5,000 bases of DNA, taken from Propionibacteriaceae bacterium (lineage in GTDB: Bacteria; Actinomycetota; Actinomycetes; Propionibacteriales; Propionibacteriaceae). The stretch is from positions 1 to 5,000 of the forward strand of contig DMIX01000046.1 in the NCBI GenBank assembly GCA_003451975.1, read 5' to 3'. Of the stretch, positions 1 through 5,000 are shown piece after piece. Positions within the stretch are counted from its first letter, which is position 1. Every line of letters starts with the position of its first letter. The position numbers and the translations under genes were made by a program. The notes beneath the pieces were generated by a model, which had not been told where the DNA came from, ran no database searches, and worked only from the letters and a program-made list of their open reading frames with translations.

Positions 1-142
1 GAACAAGTACGAACCAGAGGTCTCCACCACAGTGGACTGGCGAGCGTTAGGGCCCAACACCCGCACGGAATTCACCGCGGACCTACCGTCCTGGCTCGCC
101 TTTGGCCACGACGTCACCACCTGTTCGTGGGGTTTCGCCTGA
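1..142 (+). CDS. C-terminal end of an unrecognised protein (partial, 5' end outside window)
   Basis: The frame starting at base 2 stays open to a TGA at 140-142 and gives 46 residues ending in the sequence DVTTCSWGFA. It counts as coding because most third positions are C or G, another + frame is stopped early, and the protein has an ordinary mix of residues: several aromatics, one cysteine, and alternating polar and hydrophobic stretches as in a beta-rich domain. No membrane segment or known motif is visible in this tail, so I assign no function. The next gene on the strand starts 102 nt further on. I see no convincing terminator after the stop: the only pairing found, GCCAC 143-147 with GTGGC 171-175, has a 23-nt loop and is weak. 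Whether the two genes share a transcript is open. Confidence 0.6.
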   Translation, partial: NKYEPEVSTTVDWRALGPNTRTEFTADLPSWLAFGHDVTTCSWGFA

Positions 143-184
143 GCCACAACGACACGGATCGGCTGAATAGGTGGCGAACGAACT

Positions 185-204
185 GTCCGGACTGCACAAT
201 GTGC
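185..204. promoter_or_regulatory. Two adjacent short palindromes upstream of the YwaF-like gene (possible operator)
   Basis: The 102-nt gap before the membrane protein gene contains the perfect 8-bp palindrome GTCCGGAC (185-192). It is followed immediately by GCACA-A-TGTGC (194-204), an 11-bp inverted repeat with a one-base centre. Two dyads this close, about 40-60 nt before a start codon, would suit a dimeric repressor or activator. Both are short enough to arise by chance in GC-rich DNA, and I could not place a convincing -35/-10 promoter around them. Confidence 0.25.
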
Positions 205-244
205 CCGTGACACCAACGGATCTCACTGAGAGCTCACACTGTTC

Positions 245-1021
245 GTGGCGGCTCGCGTGATCTGGAGTTGGGACTATCTGTTCGTCCCTCAGAACCAACC
301 CGTGCCCTCCGGGGTTGGCTTCGGGAGCTTCTCCGCTATCCATTTCGGGGTACTCGGCGCGCTCGCCGTCGCCATCGCCGCCCTGGTAATGACTTACCGA
401 GCCGCTGATGCTGCGCGCCGACGACGCATTCAGCTCACGATCGCCTGGTCGACCCTGATGCTGGAGGTGGTGCGGCAGCTCACCTATCTGGTGATGCAGA
501 CCTACAGCCCGGAGATCCTGCCACTGCACCTGTGCGGAATCGCCACCTTCGCGCTCTTCATCGATGCCCTGCGCACCAACCGGTGGACCAGCGAGTACCT
601 ATACGCCCTGGGCTGGTGGGGCGCGCTGGCCGCCGACCTCTTTCCGGACTGGGCGACCCGTCCGATCCTCAACGTCTTCACCTGGCAGAGCTTCACCATC
701 CATGCCCTGATCGTGGGCTATGTGACCATGCGGGTCGCCGGGGGCGACTTGGTTCCCCAGGTTCGCAATCTGTGGCGAGTCGTGATCATGGTGGCGGTCT
801 TCGCCGGTCTGGCCGCCGTGGTCAACCAAACCCTGGGCACCAACTTCTGGTTCTTGAATGCGGCCTCGCCCGGCTCGCCACTGGAACCCATCAGCGCCCT
901 GGCAGGGCCCTTCTACATACCGGTGCTGGCCGTGCTGCTGCTGGCGTTGTGGACGCTGCTCTACCTGCCGTGGGTGCTGCACGAGCGTCGACTGCGCGCC
1001 ACAACGGCGGCTATCGACTGA
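245..1021 (+). CDS. YwaF/TIGR02206 family (TMEM164-like) integral membrane protein
   Basis: This is a 258-residue polytopic membrane protein with about seven hydrophobic segments, near residues 28-50, 64-84, 93-109, 116-132, 140-161, 176-194 and 220-243. Three motifs place it in the bacterial YwaF/TIGR02206 family, which is related to eukaryotic TMEM164: LPLHLCGI (92-99, with H95 and C97), FTIHALIV (150-157, with H153) and GTNFWFLN (198-205). Length is normal for the family and the gene looks intact. The bacterial role is unknown. Human TMEM164 has been reported as a phospholipid acyltransferase that depends on a conserved cysteine, so a lipid-remodelling activity using C97 and H153 is an inference only. 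The GTG at 245 is the first ATG, GTG or TTG start after an in-frame TGA at 227-229. GAGAG (228-232), 12 nt upstream, is a poor ribosome site, so GTG at 257 is a possible alternative start. The amidohydrolase gene follows 120 nt downstream on the same strand. Confidence 0.85.
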   Translation: MAARVIWSWDYLFVPQNQPVPSGVGFGSFSAIHFGVLGALAVAIAALVMTYRAADAARRRRIQLTIAWSTLMLEVVRQLTYLVMQTYSPEILPLHLCGIATFALFIDALRTNRWTSEYLYALGWWGALAADLFPDWATRPILNVFTWQSFTIHALIVGYVTMRVAGGDLVPQVRNLWRVVIMVAVFAGLAAVVNQTLGTNFWFLNAASPGSPLEPISALAGPFYIPVLAVLLLALWTLLYLPWVLHERRLRATTAAID

Positions 1022-1093
1022 GTTCGGGAGCGTTCACTTCGGAATCACAACGCGAGCGGCAACATCATGCAACGATGAATTCCGGGCACGCGA

Positions 1094-1134
1094 CCTGGGC
1101 CCATCCGAGTCATCCGCCGCGGGCCAGGAGAGGA
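1094..1134 (+). promoter_or_regulatory. Ribosome binding site of the amidohydrolase with an overlapping hairpin
   Basis: AGGAGAGGA (1126-1134) lies 7 nt before the ATG at 1142 and is a strong Shine-Dalgarno sequence, which decides the start. CCTGG-G-CCC (1094-1102) pairs with GGGCCAGG (1121-1128) to form an 8-bp stem with one bulged G and an 18-nt loop. The 3' arm covers the first AGG of the ribosome site and leaves AGAGGA free. The overlap could damp translation, but this is a hand-built fold. The rest of the 120-nt gap (1022-1093) shows no clear promoter or terminator. Confidence 0.5.
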
Positions 1135-1141
1135 CGTCACC

Positions 1142-2857
1142 ATGCGTATGCTCGAAGCTCATCATCCGACCTGCAGCTGCGGCGCCGCCTCACCGCTGGC
1201 CGCCTGGGCGCGAATCGAGGCTCCACAGCCGAAAGCACCGGAGCCGATCCGGCGATCATCGGCGGTGCCCACCGGCCCCGCGGAGATCCTGATCACCGGC
1301 CGCATTCACACTCTGAACCCAGCGCAGCCACTGGCGGAGGCCATCGGCGTCCGTGATGGCCGCATCATCGCCGTCGGCTCCCGCGCCGAGTTGGAGGGAG
1401 TCATCTCAGCGTCGACGACCCTGGTCGATGCCGGAGACGGGACGATCTACCCCGGTCTCATCGAGCCCCATATGCACTACTGGGGTTCAGCGCTCACCTT
1501 GGACTGGGTCGACTGCTCCACTCGTGATGGTGCCGGCATCGACGACATCGTCGCCAAGCTCACCGCGGCCGAACCGGTCATCGAAGACTGGGTTCTCGGC
1601 CAACTCTTCGACCCCAGCCTGCTTCCCGGCGAGCCCGACCTCACGCGGGCGATTCTCGATGCAGCGGTCCCGGACCGTCCCGTCCTGGTCATGAATGCCT
1701 CCATGCACTTCCTCTACGTCAACACTGTCGCGCTGACCCGCGCCGGTATCGACGACGACACCCCCGATCCGGTCGGCGGGTTCTACGGCCGCCACGACGG
1801 GCACCTCACCGGCGTGGTGGGTGAGTTGGCCGCCATGGAATCCCTGCTGGCCGCCCTGCCCCAACCCACCACGGAGTACCTGGTGAACAATCTGGTGCGA
1901 ATCAACCGCAATGCACTGGCTGCCGGCTATACCCGCACCCAGGACGCCACCACCGGCGGAGTACTGGGCGCAGCCGAGGTCGGGCTATTCCATCAGGCAG
2001 ATTTCACCGGACGTGTGGGCTACGCGATCCTCGACACGGTCGCTGATGAAATCCTGAGCAATGGGCTGACGCCTTTCGCCGGTGACGACCTCTGTCGTGC
2101 CACTGCCTGGAAATTCGTGGCGGACGGTTCCAACCAGGGCCGCACTGGCTATCAGCGCGAGAACTATCTCGGGCGAGATTTTCGTGGAAGCCCGAATTAC
2201 GACACAGCTTCCCTCACCGAACGCATGCGGCGAGCCCATAGCCTGGGGTGGCCGATCATGGTTCATGCCAATGGAGACGGCGAAATCGACCAAGCCCTGG
2301 CTGCCTACCGAGCGGTCCTGGACGGAAGCTCCGGCCTGCAACTGCGGCACCGTATCGAGCACTGCTCCTTCACTCACCCTGAGCAGTTGGACCAGATGGC
2401 CGAACTCGGCGTCTCACCGTCCTTCCTGATGAACCATATCTACTTCTGGGGCGACGCCTTCGTCGAGAACATCATGGGACCAGACAAGACCGCTCTGCTC
2501 GATCCCTTCGCCAGCGCCCGGGCCCGTGGCCTGAGGGTCAGCATGCACAGCGACTACACGGTGACCGACTTCCTGCCGTTCCGCGAGATACAGACCGCCG
2601 TCACCCGCCGCACCCGTGGCAGCGGTCAGGTGATCAACGCCGCAGAGCGGGTCTCAGCTTCGGAGGCACTGCGCGCCAAGACCATCGACGCCGCCTGGCA
2701 GACCCACAGCGACGATGTGGCCGGAACCATCGAGGTCGGTAAGTTCGCCGACCTGGTGCACCTCGATGTCGACCCGCTCGCGGTGGCCTCCGACGCGATT
2801 GCACAAACCTCGGTCCTGCAAACCTTCGTAGCAGGCAAAGAGGTCTACACCCGGTGA
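1142..2857 (+). CDS. YtcJ/AepA-type metal-dependent amidohydrolase (amidohydrolase family 3)
   Basis: This 571-residue protein of the amidohydrolase superfamily has a TIM barrel with metal-binding histidines and a small composite beta domain. In order it shows an N-terminal beta-domain strand typical of the family (about 47-80, with the sequence VRDGRIIAVGS at 70-80), the HxH metal motif in PGLIEPHMH (104-112, H110 and H112), AWKFVADGSNQG (322-333, K324 as the probable carboxylated or bridging lysine), VHANGD (374-379, H375), RHRIEHC (402-408, H407) and MHSD (468-471, D471 as probable catalytic aspartate). The C-terminal GKFADLVHLDVDP (533-545) is the classic return of the beta domain. Length fits the YtcJ-like group, which hydrolyses amides, formamides or other C-N bonds; the substrate cannot be read from sequence. 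No signal peptide or membrane helix is visible, so it is probably cytosolic. Residues 1-46 form an extension holding HH (7-8) and CSC (11-13) and are not part of the usual core. The strong ribosome site supports the ATG at 1142; ATG 1148 is an alternative. Confidence 0.9.
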   Translation: MRMLEAHHPTCSCGAASPLAAWARIEAPQPKAPEPIRRSSAVPTGPAEILITGRIHTLNPAQPLAEAIGVRDGRIIAVGSRAELEGVISASTTLVDAGDGTIYPGLIEPHMHYWGSALTLDWVDCSTRDGAGIDDIVAKLTAAEPVIEDWVLGQLFDPSLLPGEPDLTRAILDAAVPDRPVLVMNASMHFLYVNTVALTRAGIDDDTPDPVGGFYGRHDGHLTGVVGELAAMESLLAALPQPTTEYLVNNLVRINRNALAAGYTRTQDATTGGVLGAAEVGLFHQADFTGRVGYAILDTVADEILSNGLTPFAGDDLCRATAWKFVADGSNQGRTGYQRENYLGRDFRGSPNYDTASLTERMRRAHSLGWPIMVHANGDGEIDQALAAYRAVLDGSSGLQLRHRIEHCSFTHPEQLDQMAELGVSPSFLMNHIYFWGDAFVENIMGPDKTALLDPFASARARGLRVSMHSDYTVTDFLPFREIQTAVTRRTRGSGQVINAAERVSASEALRAKTIDAAWQTHSDDVAGTIEVGKFADLVHLDVDPLAVASDAIAQTSVLQTFVAGKEVYTR

Positions 2858-2879
2858 ACCGGCGCCCAGCGGCAGGGCC
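2858..2879. other. 22-nt gap between convergent genes, without a clear terminator
   Basis: Only 22 nt separate the stop codons of the amidohydrolase (+) and the transporter (-). The sequence CCGG-TGAA-CCGG (2851-2862) spans the amidohydrolase stop and could form a 4-bp tetraloop hairpin. GCCC 2864-2867 can pair with GGGC 2875-2878. Neither is long enough, or followed by T-runs, to be called a terminator. The two transcripts probably run into each other and overlap as antisense RNA at their 3' ends. Confidence 0.4.
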
Positions 2880-4157
2880 TCAGTAACGCAGCAACAAGTA
2901 CGGGGTGGCGATCGCCAAAGTCACCACGGCGACGACCAAGCCGTAGCGGGTGAACTCCCAGAATGAGATCGGGTGGCCATTGCGTTTGGCGATTCCGGCG
3001 ACCACGACATTGGCGCTGGCTCCGATTGCGGTGGCATTGCCACCGAGGTCGGCACCGAGCACCAGAGCCCACCACAGGCCGTCCTCACCGGCGTACTGAC
3101 CCCCGGGTGCAACCAGTTCCGACACCACGGGCGTCATTGTGGCTACGAACGGGATGTTGTCCACGATTGCCGACAGCGTCGCCGAGCCCCAGAGCAGCAC
3201 CATCATGGCGGTCGGAACGCTGTTGTTAGTGGCCTCCACCAGCAGGGTCGCGAGCTGATCGATGACCCCGACTTTCACCAGCGAACCGACCAGGATGAAC
3301 AGGCCTGCAAAGAACAACAGTGTCTCCCACTCCACATCGGCCAGATAGGTCTTGGGACGCAGCCCACTGATCGCGATCAAGATTCCGGCCCCCAGTAGTG
3401 CCACCACTGAAGGCTCGATGTGCAGCACGCTGTGAAGGGTGAAACCAACCAGCACCAGGGCCAATACGATCAGGCTCTTCACCAGCAGCGGACGATCTCG
3501 AATGGCCTCTTTCTCGTCCAACGTCATGACCTGGGCGACCTGCTCAGGGTCTGCTTCGAAGTCCTTGCGGAACAGCAGCCGCGACAGCGCAACGAAGACG
3601 ATCAGCAATACGATCACGAGCGGACCAAGGTTGATCAGAAAGTCATTGAAGCCCAACCGGGATTTGCTGGCCACGATCAGGTTGGGTGGGTCACCGACCA
3701 AGGTGGCGGTACCGCCGATGTTGGACGCCAACGCCTCCGCAATGAGGAACGGAATCGGACGCACACCGATGCGCTCGCAAACCAGCAAAGTCACCGGCGC
3801 GATCAACAACACCGTGGTGACATTGTCCAAACCGGCTGAGGCCACCGCAGTGATCAACGACAACAGCGCCATCACACGAAAGGGACGGCCCTGCGCCTTC
3901 TTGGTAGCCCAGATCGCCACGTACTCGAACACACCGGTCAACTTCAGGACCCCGACGATCACCATCATGCCGAACAGCAGGAAGATGACATTCCAGTCGA
4001 TCCCGGTCTCGGTGGAATAGAAGGCGTCCTCGGTGGTCACGGTGCCCACAGCCAGAATGACTCCGGCACCTGCCAACGCTGCGGCCACTCGATTGACCTT
4101 CTCGCTCGCGATCAGCACATAGACGATGCTGAAGACGACGATGGCGAAGATCATCAC
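2880..4157 (-). CDS. ArsB/NhaD-type ion transporter (CitMHS / SLC13-like permease)
   Basis: This 425-residue inner-membrane transporter has about 11-12 hydrophobic segments and a charged loop at about 196-224. Its two halves are related. [11 protein letters not shown] (53-63) matches [11 protein letters not shown] (275-285). [13 protein letters not shown] (110-122) matches [13 protein letters not shown] (332-344). [20 protein letters not shown] (145-164) matches [20 protein letters not shown] (369-388). The GDPPN motif and this inverted-repeat layout are typical of the ArsB/NhaD/P-protein group of the ion transporter superfamily, and length equals that of classical ArsB. The substrate is uncertain: arsenite, Na+/H+ exchange or an organic anion are all possible. 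No arsR or arsC lies nearby, so I do not call it arsB. The open frame begins at GTG (4157-4155), overlapping the upstream TGA as GTGA. The next codon, ATG (4154-4152), overlaps it as TGATG and sits 8 nt after GGTGAT (4168-4163), so ATG is probably the real start and gives 424 residues. It is coupled to the CBS gene. Confidence 0.87.
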   Translation of the reverse strand: MMIFAIVVFSIVYVLIASEKVNRVAAALAGAGVILAVGTVTTEDAFYSTETGIDWNVIFLLFGMMVIVGVLKLTGVFEYVAIWATKKAQGRPFRVMALLSLITAVASAGLDNVTTVLLIAPVTLLVCERIGVRPIPFLIAEALASNIGGTATLVGDPPNLIVASKSRLGFNDFLINLGPLVIVLLIVFVALSRLLFRKDFEADPEQVAQVMTLDEKEAIRDRPLLVKSLIVLALVLVGFTLHSVLHIEPSVVALLGAGILIAISGLRPKTYLADVEWETLLFFAGLFILVGSLVKVGVIDQLATLLVEATNNSVPTAMMVLLWGSATLSAIVDNIPFVATMTPVVSELVAPGGQYAGEDGLWWALVLGADLGGNATAIGASANVVVAGIAKRNGHPISFWEFTRYGLVVAVVTLAIATPYLLLRY

Positions 4158-4603
4158 TGCGAATCACCCAAGACCGTCTCCAAGAGGCGACTGGCGGTGA
4201 TCACACCGAGAATCTCGCCGCCGTCCATGACGACGGCCAGGGGGCTGCTCAGCCGCGCCATGATCGCAGCCACCTCCAGCACCGTGTCGTCGCTGTTGAG
4301 CACCGGCAGTTCGTCAGGTTCCCTGGGCAACAACGAGGCGACTGTGGCGCGCTGCAGCCGTTCGGCGATCTTGGCCGACGGCTCCTCGCCCATCACACCG
4401 GCCAGGTTCGGATCGTCCTGCACATAGTCGGGAACCATGAACTGCACCACCTGGGACGCCGACAACACCGCCGACGGGGCACCATCGCGGCCGATCACCA
4501 CCAAACCCGGACGGCGCTCTCGAGCAATCATTCGAGCGGCATCCAAAGCTGAGGTCTCGGCCTGGATGACCGGATAGGGTTCGGCGATCTCATGGGCGTG
4601 CAT
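4154..4603 (-). CDS. CBS-domain-pair protein, probable regulatory partner of the adjacent transporter
   Basis: This soluble protein of 149 residues consists almost wholly of two CBS repeats (a Bateman module). The first spans about 3-58, with a helix at 17-30, the strand [12 protein letters not shown] (30-41) and a closing helix SASQVVQFM (48-56). The second spans about 86-146, with [14 protein letters not shown] (105-118), [16 protein letters not shown] (121-136) and the closing helix SRLLETVLG (138-146). A charged linker (59-85) joins them. CBS pairs usually dimerise and bind adenine nucleotides or related ligands; the ligand here is unknown. There is no enzymatic domain and no membrane segment. 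The start is secure: GAAGGAG (4616-4610) lies 6 nt before the ATG at 4603. The stop codon overlaps the transporter start, so the two should be made in fixed ratio, and the natural inference is that this is a cytosolic sensor subunit gating or modulating the transporter. A 130-nt leader with possible RNA structure precedes it. Confidence 0.87.
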   Translation of the reverse strand: MHAHEIAEPYPVIQAETSALDAARMIARERRPGLVVIGRDGAPSAVLSASQVVQFMVPDYVQDDPNLAGVMGEEPSAKIAERLQRATVASLLPREPDELPVLNSDDTVLEVAAIMARLSSPLAVVMDGGEILGVITASRLLETVLGDSQ

Positions 4604-4733
4604 GGCAGGCTCCTTCGCGCATCGTCGCAGTGGATTCCGACGGCCTCGTGGTCACGGAGCTCTCCCATCGTCAGCATCCGTGGTGCCGTTGCACCCGCAG
4701 GATGGTCGACCAGGCTTCCCGACACTCCGAGTT
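4604..4733 (-). ncRNA. Candidate structured 5' leader RNA (riboswitch-like) of the CBS-transporter operon
   Basis: Read on the - strand, this 130-nt leader can fold as follows. P1 is CGGAG (4729-4725) with CTCCG (4659-4655), extendable by one U-G pair. Inside P1 is a two-tier hairpin: CATCC (4704-4700) with GGATG (4679-4675), then across an asymmetric internal loop GGTGC (4695-4691) with GCACC (4686-4682), closed by the loop AACG. A purine-rich stretch GGGAAG (4720-4715) and GACGATGGGAG (4672-4662) stay unpaired and would be natural ligand-contact segments. Downstream, CGTCG (4642-4638) and CGACG (4627-4623) form another hairpin with a 10-nt loop, just before the ribosome site. The P1 3' strand can alternatively pair with the Shine-Dalgarno sequence. 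I do not recognise a known riboswitch class. The pairings are seen in the sequence; function and conservation are inferred and untested. Confidence 0.4.
4610..4616 (-). promoter_or_regulatory. Shine-Dalgarno sequence of the CBS-transporter operon
   Basis: On the - strand GAAGGAG lies 6 nt before the ATG at 4603, which is ideal spacing. Within it and just after, GGAGC (4613-4609) is perfectly complementary to GCTCC (4660-4656) in the leader. That region is also the 3' strand of the proposed leader closing stem, so access to this site could be switched. Confidence 0.75.
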
Positions 4734-4736
4734 TCG

Positions 4737-4742
4737 ATCTTA
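4737..4742 (-). promoter_or_regulatory. Possible -10 promoter element for the CBS-transporter operon
   Basis: TAAGAT on the - strand matches 4 of 6 bases of TATAAT, including the key first two and the last. It would set a transcription start near 4733-4730, exactly at the foot of the proposed P1 stem. No recognisable -35 hexamer lies 16-18 nt upstream: the region reads GCGGAG at a 17-nt spacer. This is a weak call resting mainly on its fit with the leader structure. Confidence 0.3.
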
Positions 4743-4796
4743 GACCCCTACCGGCTCACCTCCGCGTGCCGCCCAAGGCAGCACCCTCGCCCAACG

Positions 4797-4838
4797 ACCA
4801 CGATGCCGCCTCCCGAGTAAGGGAGGCGGCATCGTGGT
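4797..4838 (-). terminator. Perfect 18-bp hairpin terminator after the partial right-edge gene
   Basis: The arms 4797-4814 and 4821-4838 are exact reverse complements, GC-rich, and separated by a 6-nt loop (GAGTAA). On the - strand the hairpin starts 13 nt after the TAG of the gene at the right edge and lies about 55 nt before the possible -10 element, so it separates that gene from the CBS-transporter operon. No U-tract follows: the next bases are CGTTGG. U-less hairpins are common in actinobacteria, so transcription termination or 3'-end stabilisation are both possible. Confidence 0.75.
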
Positions 4839-4851
4839 GTGGGAAAGCGAA

Positions 4852-5000
4852 CTACTTCGCCAACGCGTAACGCGGACGGTGGGACTGATGGGACTCCATC
4901 AGGGTGCGCAGTTTCTCGGTTTCGGCCTCGACTGCGGCGGTGTCCAGCGGGACGGCGATCCGGCGGCATTCATCGGAAAGCGAACCGAGGAGATCAATAT
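4852..5000 (-). CDS. C-terminal end of an unrecognised protein (partial, 5' end outside window)
   Basis: On the - strand an open frame enters from the right edge and ends at TAG (4854-4852), giving 49 residues that finish with SHRPRYALAK. Third positions are strongly G/C, and a strong terminator hairpin begins 13 nt after the stop, which supports a real gene end. The tail is hydrophilic, with a probable helix VEAETEKLRTLMESH followed by a basic end, and has no membrane segment. I recognise no family motif in this fragment, so I assign no function. The structured leader and terminator that follow make it a separate transcription unit from the CBS-transporter pair. Confidence 0.7.
   Translation of the reverse strand, partial: IDLLGSLSDECRRIAVPLDTAAVEAETEKLRTLMESHQSHRPRYALAK

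Noticed and set aside
532..1356. A long + strand reading frame (274 codons) running from inside the membrane protein gene into the amidohydrolase gene.
   Set aside because: It is rich in R, H, G and P with no hydrophobic core, lacks a ribosome site and lies over two well-supported genes in another frame. It is a GC-rich shadow frame.
3439..4020. A 193-codon + strand frame, and others like it, opposite the transporter gene.
   Set aside because: Antisense to a gene with clear family motifs. Composition is that of a shadow frame, with many S, T and R and no recognisable domain.
2880..4603. Arsenic resistance operon.
   Set aside because: The transporter belongs to the ArsB/NhaD group, but no ArsR-type regulator, ArsC reductase or ArsA ATPase is present, and the partner is a CBS protein. 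The substrate is left open.
4703..4712. Palindrome TGGTCGACCA as an operator or separate hairpin.
   Set aside because: As RNA it leaves only a 3-bp stem with a tetraloop, and it competes with the longer CATCC/GGATG stem. A 10-bp palindrome alone is weak evidence for a protein site.
4528..4725. A leader peptide or upstream reading frame on the - strand (start at 4725 or within 4680-4660) overlapping the CBS gene start; also a 10-codon frame starting at 4622.
   Set aside because: No ribosome site in front of these ATGs, and the composition is unremarkable. The ATG at 4603 has an ideal ribosome site. The sequence is better explained as RNA structure.
4604..4733. Assignment of the leader to a known riboswitch class (cobalamin, fluoride, M-box, ydaO/c-di-AMP, nhaA-type, glycine).
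   Set aside because: Isolated strings such as GGGAAG or GATGGGAG resemble pieces of known consensuses, but the full set of conserved boxes in order is not present for any class I can recall.
1..5000. Mobile elements, tRNA or rRNA genes, CRISPR arrays.
   Set aside because: No transposase or integrase motifs, no regularly spaced repeats and no cloverleaf-like or rRNA-like sequence were seen on either strand.

Overview
The window looks like chromosomal DNA of a GC-rich actinobacterium. Real reading frames strongly prefer G or C at third codon positions, one gene starts with GTG, Shine-Dalgarno (SD) sequences are of the AGGAG type, and the one strong terminator-like hairpin has no U-tract. I cannot name the genus; a Propionibacteriaceae-like host is only a guess. 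No mobile element, tRNA, rRNA or CRISPR array is visible.

Layout. The left half reads on the + strand. It holds the last 46 codons of an unrecognised protein (1-142), a seven-helix membrane protein of the YwaF/TIGR02206 (TMEM164-like) family (245-1021), and a large YtcJ/AepA-type metal-dependent amidohydrolase (1142-2857). The right half reads on the - strand. It holds the end of another unrecognised protein (5000-4852), a perfect 18-bp terminator hairpin (4838-4797), a roughly 130-nt leader with a plausible RNA fold (about 4733-4604), a CBS-domain-pair protein (4603-4154) and an ArsB/NhaD-type ion transporter (4157/4154-2880). The two halves converge with only 22 nt between the amidohydrolase and transporter stop codons.

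How the genes fit together. The CBS protein and the transporter overlap at their stop and start codons and are almost certainly one translationally coupled operon. The simplest model is a membrane transporter with a separate, nucleotide-sensing CBS subunit. The leader can form a closing stem, CGGAG/CTCCG, that encloses a two-tier hairpin. The 3' strand of that stem can instead pair with the CBS gene's Shine-Dalgarno sequence. This is the layout of a translational riboswitch, and I do not recognise it as a known class. It is the best candidate here for something undescribed. The membrane protein and amidohydrolase may be co-transcribed, being on the same strand 120 nt apart, but no shared pathway is evident.

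Functions come from motif recognition by eye, and RNA structures come from hand pairing. No search or folding program was run.
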